A stretch of DNA of 64,000 bases from DATATV01 sp035551355 (GCA_035551355.1 DASZNF010000017.1:78846-142845), one strand, 5' to 3'; shown: positions 44,358 through 52,677, counted from the stretch's first letter. Made by a program: numbers and translations. The notes: generated by a model not told the origin, from the letters alone.

Positions 44358-45031
44358 TTCTCCTCGTTCCTCCTCTGGTGGTCCGGGCTCGGCGTGACCG
44401 GGGCCAGCAGCAGCCCGACGATCGCGTCGATCAGCCCGGTGGCGGTGTCGTGCCAGTTGGCCCGGGGCGTGGGGGTGCCCTCGGCGAGCGCGCGTTCCCG
44501 CTCGGCGGTCATGTGCACCATCAGCTGCCGGGACATGTCGTCGCGTTCGGCCCGCACCGGCTCGGGCAGCTCGGGCAGGCAGGTGTTCATGCCCTCGAGG
44601 ATCAGCCGCAGCGACGGCTCGGCCAGCGATTCCTCGGTCATGATGGAACGCAGTTCCGGGTCGGTCATCACCTGCGCGGCGAACCGGGCGAACCAGCTCG
44701 GCGCGGGCAGGGTGGCCAGGTGCTCGGTGTTCGGGCGCACCAGGCAGGCCACCCAGTCGCGCAGGTCACGCGAGCCGGCGACCTCGGCGACCAGCCGGGC
44801 CCGGCGGTGCTCGATGTCCTGGGTGTGCCTGCGCACGATCGCCCGGATCAGGTCGGCCTTCGCGCCGAAGTGGTAGCCGACGGCGGCGTTGTTGCCCTGG
44901 CCGGCCGCCTCGCTGATCTGCCGGTTGGACACCGCGACCACGCCGTGCTCGGCGAACAGCCGCTCCGCCGCGACCAGGATGGCCTCCCGGGTCGCGTTGA
45001 CCCGTTCGGCTCGCACCATGCCACCGACCAT
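44354..45031 (-). CDS. TetR family regulator within the P450-ferredoxin operon
   Basis: A 225-residue TetR protein with helix-turn-helix ILVAAERLFAEHGVVAVSNRQISEAAGQGNNAAVGYHFGAKADLI at about residues 15-60 and a C-terminal domain typical of TetR_C. ATG at 45031 is chosen because GAGGAG is six bases upstream. It lies ten bases after one P450 and overlaps the ferredoxin, so it is cotranscribed with what it probably regulates. Confidence 0.9.
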   Translation of the reverse strand: MVGGMVRAERVNATREAILVAAERLFAEHGVVAVSNRQISEAAGQGNNAAVGYHFGAKADLIRAIVRRHTQDIEHRRARLVAEVAGSRDLRDWVACLVRPNTEHLATLPAPSWFARFAAQVMTDPELRSIMTEESLAEPSLRLILEGMNTCLPELPEPVRAERDDMSRQLMVHMTAERERALAEGTPTPRANWHDTATGLIDAIVGLLLAPVTPSPDHQRRNEEK

Positions 45032-45041
45032 GATCATCTCC

Positions 45042-46259
45042 TCACCAACGCACCGGCAGGTCGCGCAACCCGCCGACGACAAGTCCGTCCACTCGACGCA
45101 GATCATCCGCCGGTACGGCCAGGTCCAGCGAAGGGAGGCGGTCCAGCAGCACGCCGAGCACGGTCTGCAGCTCGGTGCGGGCCAGCGACTGGCCAAGGCA
45201 GGAGTGCGGCCCGGCGCCGAACGCGAGATGGGTGTTGGGGCTGCGGGTGAGGTCCATGTCACCGGCGTCGGTGAACGCGGTCTCGTCCCGGTTGGCCGCG
45301 GCCATGTCGCACACCACGGTGGTGCCGCTGCTGATCCGCGCCTCGCCGACCTCGATGTCCTGGTCGATGTAGCGGACCATGCCGAAGCCGAGGTTGGTGT
45401 CGAAGCGCAGCGCCTCCTCGACCGCGGAGCGGATCAGCGTTCGGTCGGCCCGCACCTGCTCCCAGCGGCGCCGGTCGGCCAGCAGCATGGCGACCATCTT
45501 GGCGATCATGTTGGCGGTGGTCTCGTGCCCGGCGACCAGCAGGCCCTGGCCGGTGGCCACCAGTTCGGCCTCGGTCAGGCCGCGGCCCTGCGCGTCGGTG
45601 GCCACCAGCAGCTCGGACAGCAGGTCCTCGCCGGCCCGGCCGCGGCGGGCGGTGATGTGGCCGGTCATGTAGTCGACGAACTCGGCCTGCGCGGCGTCCA
45701 TCTCGACCTGGGCGTAGCGGTCGAGGTTGAGCATGGCGTCCGACCAGTGCGCGAACCGGTCCCGGTCGCTGTCCGGCACGCCGAGCAGGTCGCAGATCAC
45801 CCACACCGGTAGCGGGAAGGCCAGCGCCGCCTTGAGATCGGCGGGCTGACCGGCGGCCACCATCGCGTCGATGAGCTGGTTGGCCATGGCCTCGATGCCC
45901 GGGCGCAGCGCGGCCATCCGCTTGACGGTGAACCACTTGCCGACCATCCGCCGCCAGCGCTCGTGACCCTCGCCGGTCTGCGGCAGCACGGTGGCCATCT
46001 CGCTGTTGAACACGCCACCGGACTCGGTGTCGGAGATCCGGGCCGCGTCCGGGGCGTTGAGCAGCCGGCCGAACCGGGTGTCGGAGAGCACCTGGCGGAC
46101 GTCGGCGTACCGGGTGAGCAGGGCGGCCTCGTCGCCGCTTGGCATCCGCACCGAGGCCACCGGGCACTGGCTGCGCAGGATCTCCCATTCGGCCGGTGGC
46201 TCCAGCGCGGCGGTGCGGGGCAGCGGGTAGTTCAGCTGCTGCTCGTCGAGCTGGCTCAC
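45042..46259 (-). CDS. cytochrome P450
   Basis: A 405-residue P450: I-helix LLVAGHETTANMI, ExxR in EEALRFDTN, heme loop LAFGAGPHSCLGQSLARTEL with Cys354. It resembles CYP105/CYP107-type actinobacterial enzymes without matching one I can name. GTG at 46259 has GGAGG eight bases upstream. First gene of the operon P450-TetR-ferredoxin-P450, divergent from the DHA2 exporter. Confidence 0.92.
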   Translation of the reverse strand: MSQLDEQQLNYPLPRTAALEPPAEWEILRSQCPVASVRMPSGDEAALLTRYADVRQVLSDTRFGRLLNAPDAARISDTESGGVFNSEMATVLPQTGEGHERWRRMVGKWFTVKRMAALRPGIEAMANQLIDAMVAAGQPADLKAALAFPLPVWVICDLLGVPDSDRDRFAHWSDAMLNLDRYAQVEMDAAQAEFVDYMTGHITARRGRAGEDLLSELLVATDAQGRGLTEAELVATGQGLLVAGHETTANMIAKMVAMLLADRRRWEQVRADRTLIRSAVEEALRFDTNLGFGMVRYIDQDIEVGEARISSGTTVVCDMAAANRDETAFTDAGDMDLTRSPNTHLAFGAGPHSCLGQSLARTELQTVLGVLLDRLPSLDLAVPADDLRRVDGLVVGGLRDLPVRW

Positions 46260-46318
46260 GTGGTGACCTCCAGTACTTGAACGATGCCGGTTGCGTGATC
46301 AGTTCAGCACTCCCCATA

Positions 46319-46327
46319 GACTAAGTC
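46319..46327. promoter_or_regulatory. short palindrome in the P450/exporter divergent gap
   Basis: GACTAAGTC is a 9-bp palindrome overlapping a minus-strand TTGACT -35 candidate; a related AAGTCT occurs at 46332-46337. It may be a TetR site controlling both directions. Confidence 0.3.
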
Positions 46328-46387
46328 AAGCGCCTGCCTTAAAGTCTGGATCGTCTGGCCACTCGGCCACCCCAATGGAGGTACGTC

Positions 46388-47845
46388 ATGCCCGAGGTCC
46401 CCGCCGCCGCGCCCCGCAGCGGCCGACCGCAGGTCATCGTGTCGGTACTGGCCCTGGGCGGCATCGTGGTGTCGCTGATGCAGACCCTGGTGATCCCGTT
46501 GCTGCCCGAACTCCCCCACCTACTGGGCGCCAGCAGCGTCAACACCACCTGGGCGGTAACCGCCACCCTGCTGGCCGGCGCGGTCGCCACCCCGGTGGAG
46601 GGCAGGCTCGGCGACATGTACGGCAAGCGCCGGATGCTGCTGTTCAGCCTGGTGCTGCTGGTCGCCGGGTCGGCGCTGTGCGGGCTGTCCAGCACGCTCG
46701 GACCGATGATCGTCGGGCGCACCCTGCAAGGTCTGGCCGCCGGAGTGATCCCGCTGGGCATCAGCATCATGCGCGACGAACTGCCGGCCGAACGGCTCGG
46801 TTCGGCCACCGCGCTGATGAGCGCCTCGCTCGGCGTCGGCGGCGCACTGGGCCTGCCGGCCGCGGCCTTCCTGGCCGAGCACGCCAACTGGCACCTGCTG
46901 TTCTGGACCTCGGCCGCGCTGGGCGTGGTGGTCACCGTGCTGGTGCTGATCTTCGTGCCGGAGTCCTCGGTACGCACGCCCGCCCGGTTCGACCTGCCCG
47001 GCGCGCTGGGCATGTCGGCCGGACTGGTGTGCCTGCTGCTGGTCATCTCCAAGGGCACGGATTGGGGCTGGACCAGCGGAACCACGCTCGGCCTGAGCAT
47101 TGCGGGGATCGTGGTGCTGCTGGCCTGGGGCTGGTGGGAACTGCGCGTCGCGCAGCCGCTGGTCGATCTGCGCACCACCGCGCGGCGGCAGGTGCTGCTG
47201 ACCAACATCGCCTCGATCGTGTTCGGCATCGGGATGATCGCGGTGTCGCTCGTGCTGCCCCAGTTGCTGCAACTGCCCAAGGCGACCGGGTTCGGGCTGG
47301 GCCAGACATTGCTGGTGGTCGGGCTGGTGATGGCCCCGACCGGTCTGGTGATGATGGCCATGGCGCCGGTGTCCGCCCGGATCTCCGCCGCGCGCGGCCC
47401 GAAGGTGACCCTGATGGTGGGCGCGGTGGTGGTGGCCGCCGGATACGTGCTGGGCATCGTGCTGATGTCGGCGATCTGGCAGCTGGTGCTGATGTCGTGC
47501 GTGATCGGGGCCGGGATCGGCCTGGCCTACGGCGCGCTGCCCGCGCTGATCATGGGCGCGGTGCCGGTGTCGGAGACGGCGGCGGCCAACAGCCTCAACA
47601 CGCTGATGCGGTCCATCGGGACGTCGGTGTCCAGCGCGCTGGCCGGAGTGGTGCTGGCCCACCTGACCGTCCCCCTCGGTTCGGCCACCGTGCCCTCGCA
47701 GACCGCTTTCCGGGTGGTGATGGGGATTTCCGCGGCCGGTGCGCTGCTGGCCATCGTGATCGCCGCGTTCCTGCCCCGGAACCGTCCCACCTCGGCGAAT
47801 ACGCCTGTCGCGGTTTCCGCCGAGCCGGCCGAGGTGTCCGGCTGA
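46388..47845 (+). CDS. MFS exporter, DHA2 (EmrB/QacA) type
   Basis: A 485-residue transporter with about 14 helices. Motif A is GRLGDMYGKRRMLL, and GRTLQGLAAGVIPLGISIMRDELP with the motif-C-like LGVGGALGLP fit drug:H+ antiporters. GGAGG precedes the ATG by seven bases. Divergent from the P450 operon, it could export the P450 product or a toxic substrate. Confidence 0.92.
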   Translation: MPEVPAAAPRSGRPQVIVSVLALGGIVVSLMQTLVIPLLPELPHLLGASSVNTTWAVTATLLAGAVATPVEGRLGDMYGKRRMLLFSLVLLVAGSALCGLSSTLGPMIVGRTLQGLAAGVIPLGISIMRDELPAERLGSATALMSASLGVGGALGLPAAAFLAEHANWHLLFWTSAALGVVVTVLVLIFVPESSVRTPARFDLPGALGMSAGLVCLLLVISKGTDWGWTSGTTLGLSIAGIVVLLAWGWWELRVAQPLVDLRTTARRQVLLTNIASIVFGIGMIAVSLVLPQLLQLPKATGFGLGQTLLVVGLVMAPTGLVMMAMAPVSARISAARGPKVTLMVGAVVVAAGYVLGIVLMSAIWQLVLMSCVIGAGIGLAYGALPALIMGAVPVSETAAANSLNTLMRSIGTSVSSALAGVVLAHLTVPLGSATVPSQTAFRVVMGISAAGALLAIVIAAFLPRNRPTSANTPVAVSAEPAEVSG

Positions 47846-47947
47846 CAATTCGCGAATAACCCGGATGGGTGACCTGACGGGAATCCACTGGCCAGCGGAA
47901 CTGGTGCGTCGTTCCGTGCGTCGGATCCCCAGCCGGGGAGGTGAGCG

Positions 47948-48286
47948 ATGGGTGGATTCCGGGTCGATCTCGGCGCGCTGACAAACGCATCGCAGGGCAT
48001 CGACGGGATGGAGGAACCCATGAACATCATCGACGAGATCCCCGAACCGCACCGCACGATCATCATCGAGGTCCTGGAAGACAAAGATCCACAGCTCCTG
48101 GAGACCCTGCGGACCAGCGCGCCGCCGACGTTCGACGTCTGGCTCGGCGTCACCGACACCATGATCGACGCCATGAGCGAGCACTACGGACCAGGCCACG
48201 AACCCGACGAGACCGGCAAACAAATTGACAATGCCCTGGGTGCGTTCATGCTTCGCTGGCCCAGCGACGCACTCGCGGACTCCTGA
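47948..48286 (+). CDS. small protein of unknown function with ESX-substrate-like N-terminus
   Basis: A 112-residue frame preceded by GGGGAGG. The first 20 residues (MGGFRVDLGALTNASQGIDG) look like the start of WXG100-type secreted proteins, but no WXG core follows. From Met25 (ATG at 48020, with its own GGAGG six bases upstream) the sequence is an acidic helical protein, MNIIDEIPEPHRTIII to the end, of a kind I do not recognise. Translation may start at either site; the longer product looks like a fusion or deletion remnant. Confidence 0.6.
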   Translation: MGGFRVDLGALTNASQGIDGMEEPMNIIDEIPEPHRTIIIEVLEDKDPQLLETLRTSAPPTFDVWLGVTDTMIDAMSEHYGPGHEPDETGKQIDNALGAFMLRWPSDALADS

Positions 48287-48316
48287 GGCGCACCGGTTTC
48301 CGAACGACTGAGACAC

Positions 48317-48329
48317 GTCCACTGTGGAC
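48317..48329. repeat. GTCCACTGTGGAC motif copy
   Basis: An exact 13-bp copy, 31 bases after the small unknown gene and 22 bases before the direct-repeat array. Confidence 0.7.
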
Positions 48330-48350
48330 AGATCTCGGTATGTACCACCG

Positions 48351-48423
48351 ACTCGTAACCTTGGCGGGCCAATTCGTTACCGGGACCAATCGATTCGTTA
48401 CCTGACGTGGCCGACTCGCTACC
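48351..48423. promoter_or_regulatory. four 10-bp direct repeats at exact 21-bp spacing
   Basis: ACTCGTAACC (48351), ATTCGTTACC (48372), ATTCGTTACC (48393) and ACTCGCTACC (48414) begin every 21 bp, two helical turns, with unrelated sequence between. The array ends 128 bases before the amidohydrolase start. This is the geometry of a multi-site activator or repressor array. Confidence 0.75.
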
Positions 48424-48551
48424 TTATGCTGAATGCGCGGAACCCGATCGGTAGCGCATATCCCCACACCCATCCACCGTTGCCGATGGGCACTGCCGGA
48501 CTTTGTTCCGCATGCCCGGGGGTGACGGCTGCGTGCTCGGGAAAGGCCGCC

Positions 48552-49829
48552 ATGTCCCGTGAATTCCGCACCCCGGCCGCCAGCCAGTCCGCGACTCACC
48601 CATTCTCCCGTCGTTCCGCATTCCGGGCCGCGGCGGCGGGCGCCGCCCTCGCCGCGGTGTCCACGGCCGGCTGCACCGCCCGGCCACAGAACGTGACCAC
48701 CCAGGCCGCCGACGCGGTCGTCTACAACCCGCGCGGCGCCATCGACGTCGAAGCGGCCTGGTTACCCGGCAGCGGTGGGTTCGACGACCTCGCGCCCGCG
48801 CTGGACAGTGCGCCCAACAACCTGATGTCCACCAGATTCATCCCGGCGCTGAAGTCGATCCCGCGGCGCACGGAGGCCATGGATCAGCACGGGATCGCGA
48901 CGATGATCCTGTCCATGGTCACCGCCGGAATCCAGGCTGAACCGGTGCCGGCCACGGCGGTGAACCGGGCCAGGCAACTCAACGACCTGCTGGCCGAGGT
49001 GGTCCGGGCCAACCCGGGCCGATTCGCCGCGCTGGCCGCCGTGCCGCTGCAGGACCCGGCCGCGGCAGCCGAAGAGGTGCGACGCTGCGTGACCGACCTG
49101 GGCATGGTCGGCGTGCTGTACAACAGCTACAGCGACCTCGCCGGGCAGCATTCGGCGACGCCGGACACCGGCGAATACGACGTCTTCTGGTCGGCGATCA
49201 ATGACATCACCAAGCAGCGCGGTGGTCATTTTCCCGTGTATCTGCATCCGCGCCAGCCGCCGTCGAATGATCCGCCGTACTACGGCAACGTGGCATTACA
49301 GGGTGCGACGTGGATGTACAACGAGTCGACCGCGGCGGCGATGCTCGGGTTGTGTTTCGGGGGCGTATTCGATCGTTTCCCGGCCGTTCAGGTGATCGCC
49401 GGGCACGCGGGTGAGGGCTTGCCCGGATACTGGTGGCGCAGCAATCACAAGGGATTCCTGACCCGGCAGCGGGGCAACGCGGTGAACCTGCACCATCGGC
49501 TGCCCTATTATCTGGTGAACAATTTCTGGTACACCACGAGCGGCGTCTTCGACGACACCTTCCTGTGGCAGCTGGCCGAGGTCATCGGCGCGGCGGGCAT
49601 CGCGGCCAAACACGAGTCGGGCAGCGAAGCCCAGATCACCGAGGCGGTACGCGCCGCCAGCCATGAGGAGCTGGTCACGTTGGGCCTGCCCCGCACGATG
49701 TTCGCGATCGACGATCCGTTCGAGGATGCCGGTCAGGCGACACAGTGGCTGGCGTCGGTGCCGATGGCGGCCGCGGACAAGGCCGCGTTCGCCTACGGCA
49801 CAACCCGGCAACTGTTCCGGCTCACCTGA
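48552..49829 (+). CDS. Tat-exported lipoprotein of the amidohydrolase-2 (decarboxylase) family
   Basis: A 425-residue protein. The N-terminus has a twin-arginine motif FSRRSAF (Arg20-Arg21), a hydrophobic Ala-rich stretch and the lipobox STAGC with Cys41, so it should be a Tat-dependent surface lipoprotein. The catalytic domain follows the 2,3-dihydroxybenzoate/gamma-resorcylate decarboxylase pattern: VYLHPRQPP, VQVIAGHAGEGLP and FAIDDPFED. The usual metal-binding ExH near the domain start reads DVEAAW, keeping Glu but losing His. GGAAAGG precedes the ATG at 48552. Most relatives are cytoplasmic, so the exported, lipidated form is unusual. Confidence 0.85.
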   Translation: MSREFRTPAASQSATHPFSRRSAFRAAAAGAALAAVSTAGCTARPQNVTTQAADAVVYNPRGAIDVEAAWLPGSGGFDDLAPALDSAPNNLMSTRFIPALKSIPRRTEAMDQHGIATMILSMVTAGIQAEPVPATAVNRARQLNDLLAEVVRANPGRFAALAAVPLQDPAAAAEEVRRCVTDLGMVGVLYNSYSDLAGQHSATPDTGEYDVFWSAINDITKQRGGHFPVYLHPRQPPSNDPPYYGNVALQGATWMYNESTAAAMLGLCFGGVFDRFPAVQVIAGHAGEGLPGYWWRSNHKGFLTRQRGNAVNLHHRLPYYLVNNFWYTTSGVFDDTFLWQLAEVIGAAGIAAKHESGSEAQITEAVRAASHEELVTLGLPRTMFAIDDPFEDAGQATQWLASVPMAAADKAAFAYGTTRQLFRLT

Positions 49830-49849
49830 GATCCGGTAGTGCCATCCGG

Positions 49850-51232
49850 TCAGGTGGTCGCGGCGCGAGCCGCTGAAGTCGCGGTGTCGGTGGTCGCGGT
49901 GTCGGTGGTCGCGACCGGCTGGCTCGTGCGGCGGTGCACCACGGCGCGGCCGCCGCGGCCGGGGGCGTTGGCCACACCGCGGGAGTGCCAGCGCTCGTCC
50001 GGTTCGGTGGTGGCGGCGAGGGTGAAATCGCGCAGCAGGGTGCGCAGCACCACGTCCATCTCCATGGTGGCGAACGCCGCGCCGAGACACCGTCGGCTGC
50101 CCCCGCCGAACGGAATCCATTGGTACAGATCGGGTTTGCGGTCGACGAACCGGTGCGGGTCGAAACTGTAGGGATTCGGGAACAGGCCTTCGTCGGTGTG
50201 CATCAGGCCGATGCTGATCAGCACCCGGCTGCCCCGCGGCAACCGCCAGCGGCCGAGTTCGACGTCGTCGGTCTTGATCTGACGGCCCACCAGGTCGATC
50301 ACCGGACGGGTGCGCTGCACCTCCAGGATGGTGGCCGCGCGCAGCGCCGAGCCGCCGGCGTCGGCCTCCTCGACCAGCTCGCGCAGCACCGCCGGATGCC
50401 TGCGCAGCCGCTCGATGGCCCAGGCCAGGGTGGTCGCGGTGGTCTCGTGGCCTGCGGCCAGCACGGTGAGCAGCTGGTCGGCCAGGGCGGAGTGGGTCAT
50501 CGCGGAGCCGTCGGCGTAACGACATTGCAGCATCAGCGAAAGGATGTCCTCGCGCTCGTCCAGGTTCCCGGCGGTTTCGGCGTTGGTGATCAGGCGTTCG
50601 ACGATGGCGTCGTACTCCCCGCGCATGGCCGCGAACCTGCCCCAGGGCGTCCAGCGCAGACGTTCGGTGCGCGGGATGGGCACCACGGCCAGCCGGGAGC
50701 CCAGGGTGACCATCCGGGGCAGTAGATCGCGCAGCGCGGCCAGTTCCGCGCCCTCGGCGCCGAACACCGCGCGCAGGATGATGTTGAGGGTGATCCGCAT
50801 CATCGAGGGCAGCGTGGCGAACTCCCGGTCCCGCGGCCAGGTGGCCAGTTCACGGACCGCCTCCTCCTCGATGATCCGCTCGTAGGCGGCCAGCCTGCGG
50901 CCGTGGAACGGCGGCACCAGCAGCCGGCGCTGGGTGCGGTGCGCCTCGCCGGTCAGCGCGAACAGCGACCCCGGGCCCAGCACCCGGCCGAGGTTGCGGT
51001 CGAGATTGTCGGCCACCTCCGGTTTGGCGGTGAGCAGTTGCCGGACCTCGGCCGGATTGGCCAGCACCATGGCGTGGCCGAAGATCGGCACGTTGATGCT
51101 GACCGCGTCGCCGTAGCGCTCGCGCAACCGGGGCAGGCCGCGGCGGGGCCGGCTCAGCGCGTAGACGCCCTGGGCCAGGCGCGGGACGGTGGGCCCCGGT
51201 GGCAGTGTCGTGGTGGTCGTCGCGGTGGTCAT
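49850..51232 (-). CDS. cytochrome P450 of the mycobacterial CYP135/138-like type
   Basis: A 460-residue P450, longer than the others here. It starts with a Thr-rich segment then LPPGPTVPRLAQGVYALSRPRRGL, has I-helix LLTVLAAGHETTATTLAWAI, ExxR EVQRTRP, and heme loop IPFGGGSRRCLGAAFATMEM with Cys382. The C-terminal tail contains a short TTDTA repeat. The GGGSRRCLGA form resembles CYP135/CYP138 and other class with membrane-lipid-like substrates. ATG at 51232 has GGGAGGG nine bases upstream. Divergent from a TetR gene with twin operators between. Confidence 0.92.
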   Translation of the reverse strand: MTTATTTTTLPPGPTVPRLAQGVYALSRPRRGLPRLRERYGDAVSINVPIFGHAMVLANPAEVRQLLTAKPEVADNLDRNLGRVLGPGSLFALTGEAHRTQRRLLVPPFHGRRLAAYERIIEEEAVRELATWPRDREFATLPSMMRITLNIILRAVFGAEGAELAALRDLLPRMVTLGSRLAVVPIPRTERLRWTPWGRFAAMRGEYDAIVERLITNAETAGNLDEREDILSLMLQCRYADGSAMTHSALADQLLTVLAAGHETTATTLAWAIERLRRHPAVLRELVEEADAGGSALRAATILEVQRTRPVIDLVGRQIKTDDVELGRWRLPRGSRVLISIGLMHTDEGLFPNPYSFDPHRFVDRKPDLYQWIPFGGGSRRCLGAAFATMEMDVVLRTLLRDFTLAATTEPDERWHSRGVANAPGRGGRAVVHRRTSQPVATTDTATTDTATSAARAATT

Positions 51233-51252
51233 CGAGCATGCCCTCCCAGCCC

Positions 51253-51297
51253 GGTACGTCGACGTACCAACGGTACGGTACGGTACGCCGACGTACC
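51253..51297. promoter_or_regulatory. twin 16-bp TetR operators between P450 and TetR genes
   Basis: GGTACGTCGACGTACC (51253-51268) is a perfect 16-bp palindrome, and GGTACGCCGACGTACC (51282-51297) repeats it with one mismatch, 29 bp away. The bases between are tandem GGTAC units. Both copies lie upstream of both divergent start codons. Confidence 0.8.
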
Positions 51298-51342
51298 GGG
51301 CGGTTCAAGGGGTATTCGCCGAAGGCGGTATACCGTGGGCAG

Positions 51343-51960
51343 GTGACGAGTGCGCGGACCAGTCAGCAGGTCGCACCCGCCGCAGAGGACGCGGGTGACT
51401 TCCGGCGCAGGCTGCTGGACGGCCTGGCCGAATCCATCGCGGCCGAAGGCTATCGGGCCTGCACGGTCGCCGACATCGTGCGTCGCGCCCGCACCTCCCG
51501 GCGCACCTTCTACGCCCACTTCACCGACAAGGAAGCCTGTTTCGTCGCGCTGATCACCGAGGCCAACGCGGCCATGATCCGGCGCATCGCGGCCGCGGTC
51601 GACCCGAGCGCGCCGTGGACCGAGCAGGTGCGCCAGGCCGTCGAGGAGTGGATCGCCTGCGGGCAGTCCGAACCGGCCATCACGGTCGCCTGGATCCGCG
51701 ACGCGCCCACCCTGGGCAGCGCGGGCCGCCGGTTGCAGCGCAGCATGCTGGACGCGTTCGTGACCATGATCCAGACCCTGTGCGACACCCCGGAATGGCG
51801 CGGCGCCGGGCTGGAACCGGTGCCCCGGCAGCACGCGGTGATCCTGCTGGGCGGGCTGCGCGAACTGATCGCCACCACGGTGGAGGACGGCCGGCCGTTG
51901 TCCGACATCACCGAGACCGCCGTGCGGGCCTCCCTGGCGCTGCTGGGCAGCCTTCGTTAG
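51343..51960 (+). CDS. TetR family regulator
   Basis: A 205-residue TetR protein; helix-turn-helix LLDGLAESIAAEGYRACTVADIVRRARTSRRTFYAHFTDKEACF at about residues 24-70. The GTG at 51343 gives the normal length; a 10-bp palindrome CGGTATACCG lies just upstream. It very likely binds the twin operators and controls the divergent P450. Its stop overlaps the convergent GntR stop. Confidence 0.92.
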   Translation: MTSARTSQQVAPAAEDAGDFRRRLLDGLAESIAAEGYRACTVADIVRRARTSRRTFYAHFTDKEACFVALITEANAAMIRRIAAAVDPSAPWTEQVRQAVEEWIACGQSEPAITVAWIRDAPTLGSAGRRLQRSMLDAFVTMIQTLCDTPEWRGAGLEPVPRQHAVILLGGLRELIATTVEDGRPLSDITETAVRASLALLGSLR

Positions 51961-52640
51961 ACCGGGCGCGGGCGGGGCTTCTCCACCTCGGGCAGGGCGT
52001 CGATCACGCTGCGCAGGTGGGCCCGCATCTTCGCCTCGGCGCCGTCCGCGTCGCCGGTGCAGATCGCCTCGATCAGCTCCAGGTGCTGGGGCAGCGACAC
52101 CGACGGGCGGCCGGGCTGCATGGCCAGCCGGAACTGATGGCGCACGTTCTGCAGCCGCAACCGCTCCAGCACCGTGCGGGCCGTGGTCTGTCCGCTCAGG
52201 CTCAGGATCAGCGCGTGCAGTTCCTGGTTGAGTTGGCTGTAGCCGAGCACGTCGCCACCGGCCACCGCCGCGCGCATCCGCTCGCCGATCGCGCGCAGCG
52301 CCTGGTGATCGGCGTCGTCCGCCCGCTGCGCCGCCTTGGCCGCGCACACCCCCTCCAGCGCCATCCGCACCTCGGTGATCTCGACGGCCTCGGCCAGCGA
52401 CACCGCGCGCACCCGGGCGCCCCGGTTCTGGATGCGCTCCACCAGGCCCTCGCCGGCCAGGTGCATCAGCGCGGTGCGCACACTGGGGCGGGTGGCGCCG
52501 AACTGCTCGCACAGCTCGGCCTCCACCAATCGCTGGTTGGGTGCGAAATCCCCACTGGTGATGGCCTCCCGGATGGCGTCGACGACGCCGGCGGCCCGAC
52601 TGGGGCCATCCTGGTTGGCCATGTCCCGGCTGGCAGCCAT
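51957..52640 (-). CDS. GntR family regulator, FCD (FadR) subfamily
   Basis: A 227-residue regulator: winged helix VVDAIREAITSGDFAPNQRLVEAELCEQFGATRPSVRTALMHLAGEGLVERIQNRGARV, then an FCD helical domain (EITEVRMALEGVCAAKAA, LNQELHALI, HLELIEAICTGDADGAEAKMRAHL) with metal-ligand His residues. ATG at 52640 has GAGGG upstream; the ATG at 52622 is an alternative. Its target besides itself is not evident. Confidence 0.9.
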   Translation of the reverse strand: MAASRDMANQDGPSRAAGVVDAIREAITSGDFAPNQRLVEAELCEQFGATRPSVRTALMHLAGEGLVERIQNRGARVRAVSLAEAVEITEVRMALEGVCAAKAAQRADDADHQALRAIGERMRAAVAGGDVLGYSQLNQELHALILSLSGQTTARTVLERLRLQNVRHQFRLAMQPGRPSVSLPQHLELIEAICTGDADGAEAKMRAHLRSVIDALPEVEKPRPRPV

Positions 52641-52665
52641 CACCCGCACCCTCACGCAGATTGGC

Positions 52666-52677
52666 GACAATATTGTC
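52666..52677. promoter_or_regulatory. GntR operator candidate
   Basis: GACAATATTGTC is a perfect 12-bp palindrome 26 bases upstream of the GntR start, within its likely promoter. Confidence 0.6.

Noticed and set aside
48351..48434. CRISPR-like array
   Set aside because: Repeats are 10 bp with 11-bp intervals, far below CRISPR sizes, and no cas genes are present.
35068..51232. A complete natural-product biosynthetic cluster around the P450 genes
   Set aside because: No polyketide synthase, NRPS, terpene synthase or other scaffold-forming gene is present; the P450s are tailoring or detoxifying enzymes without a visible scaffold.
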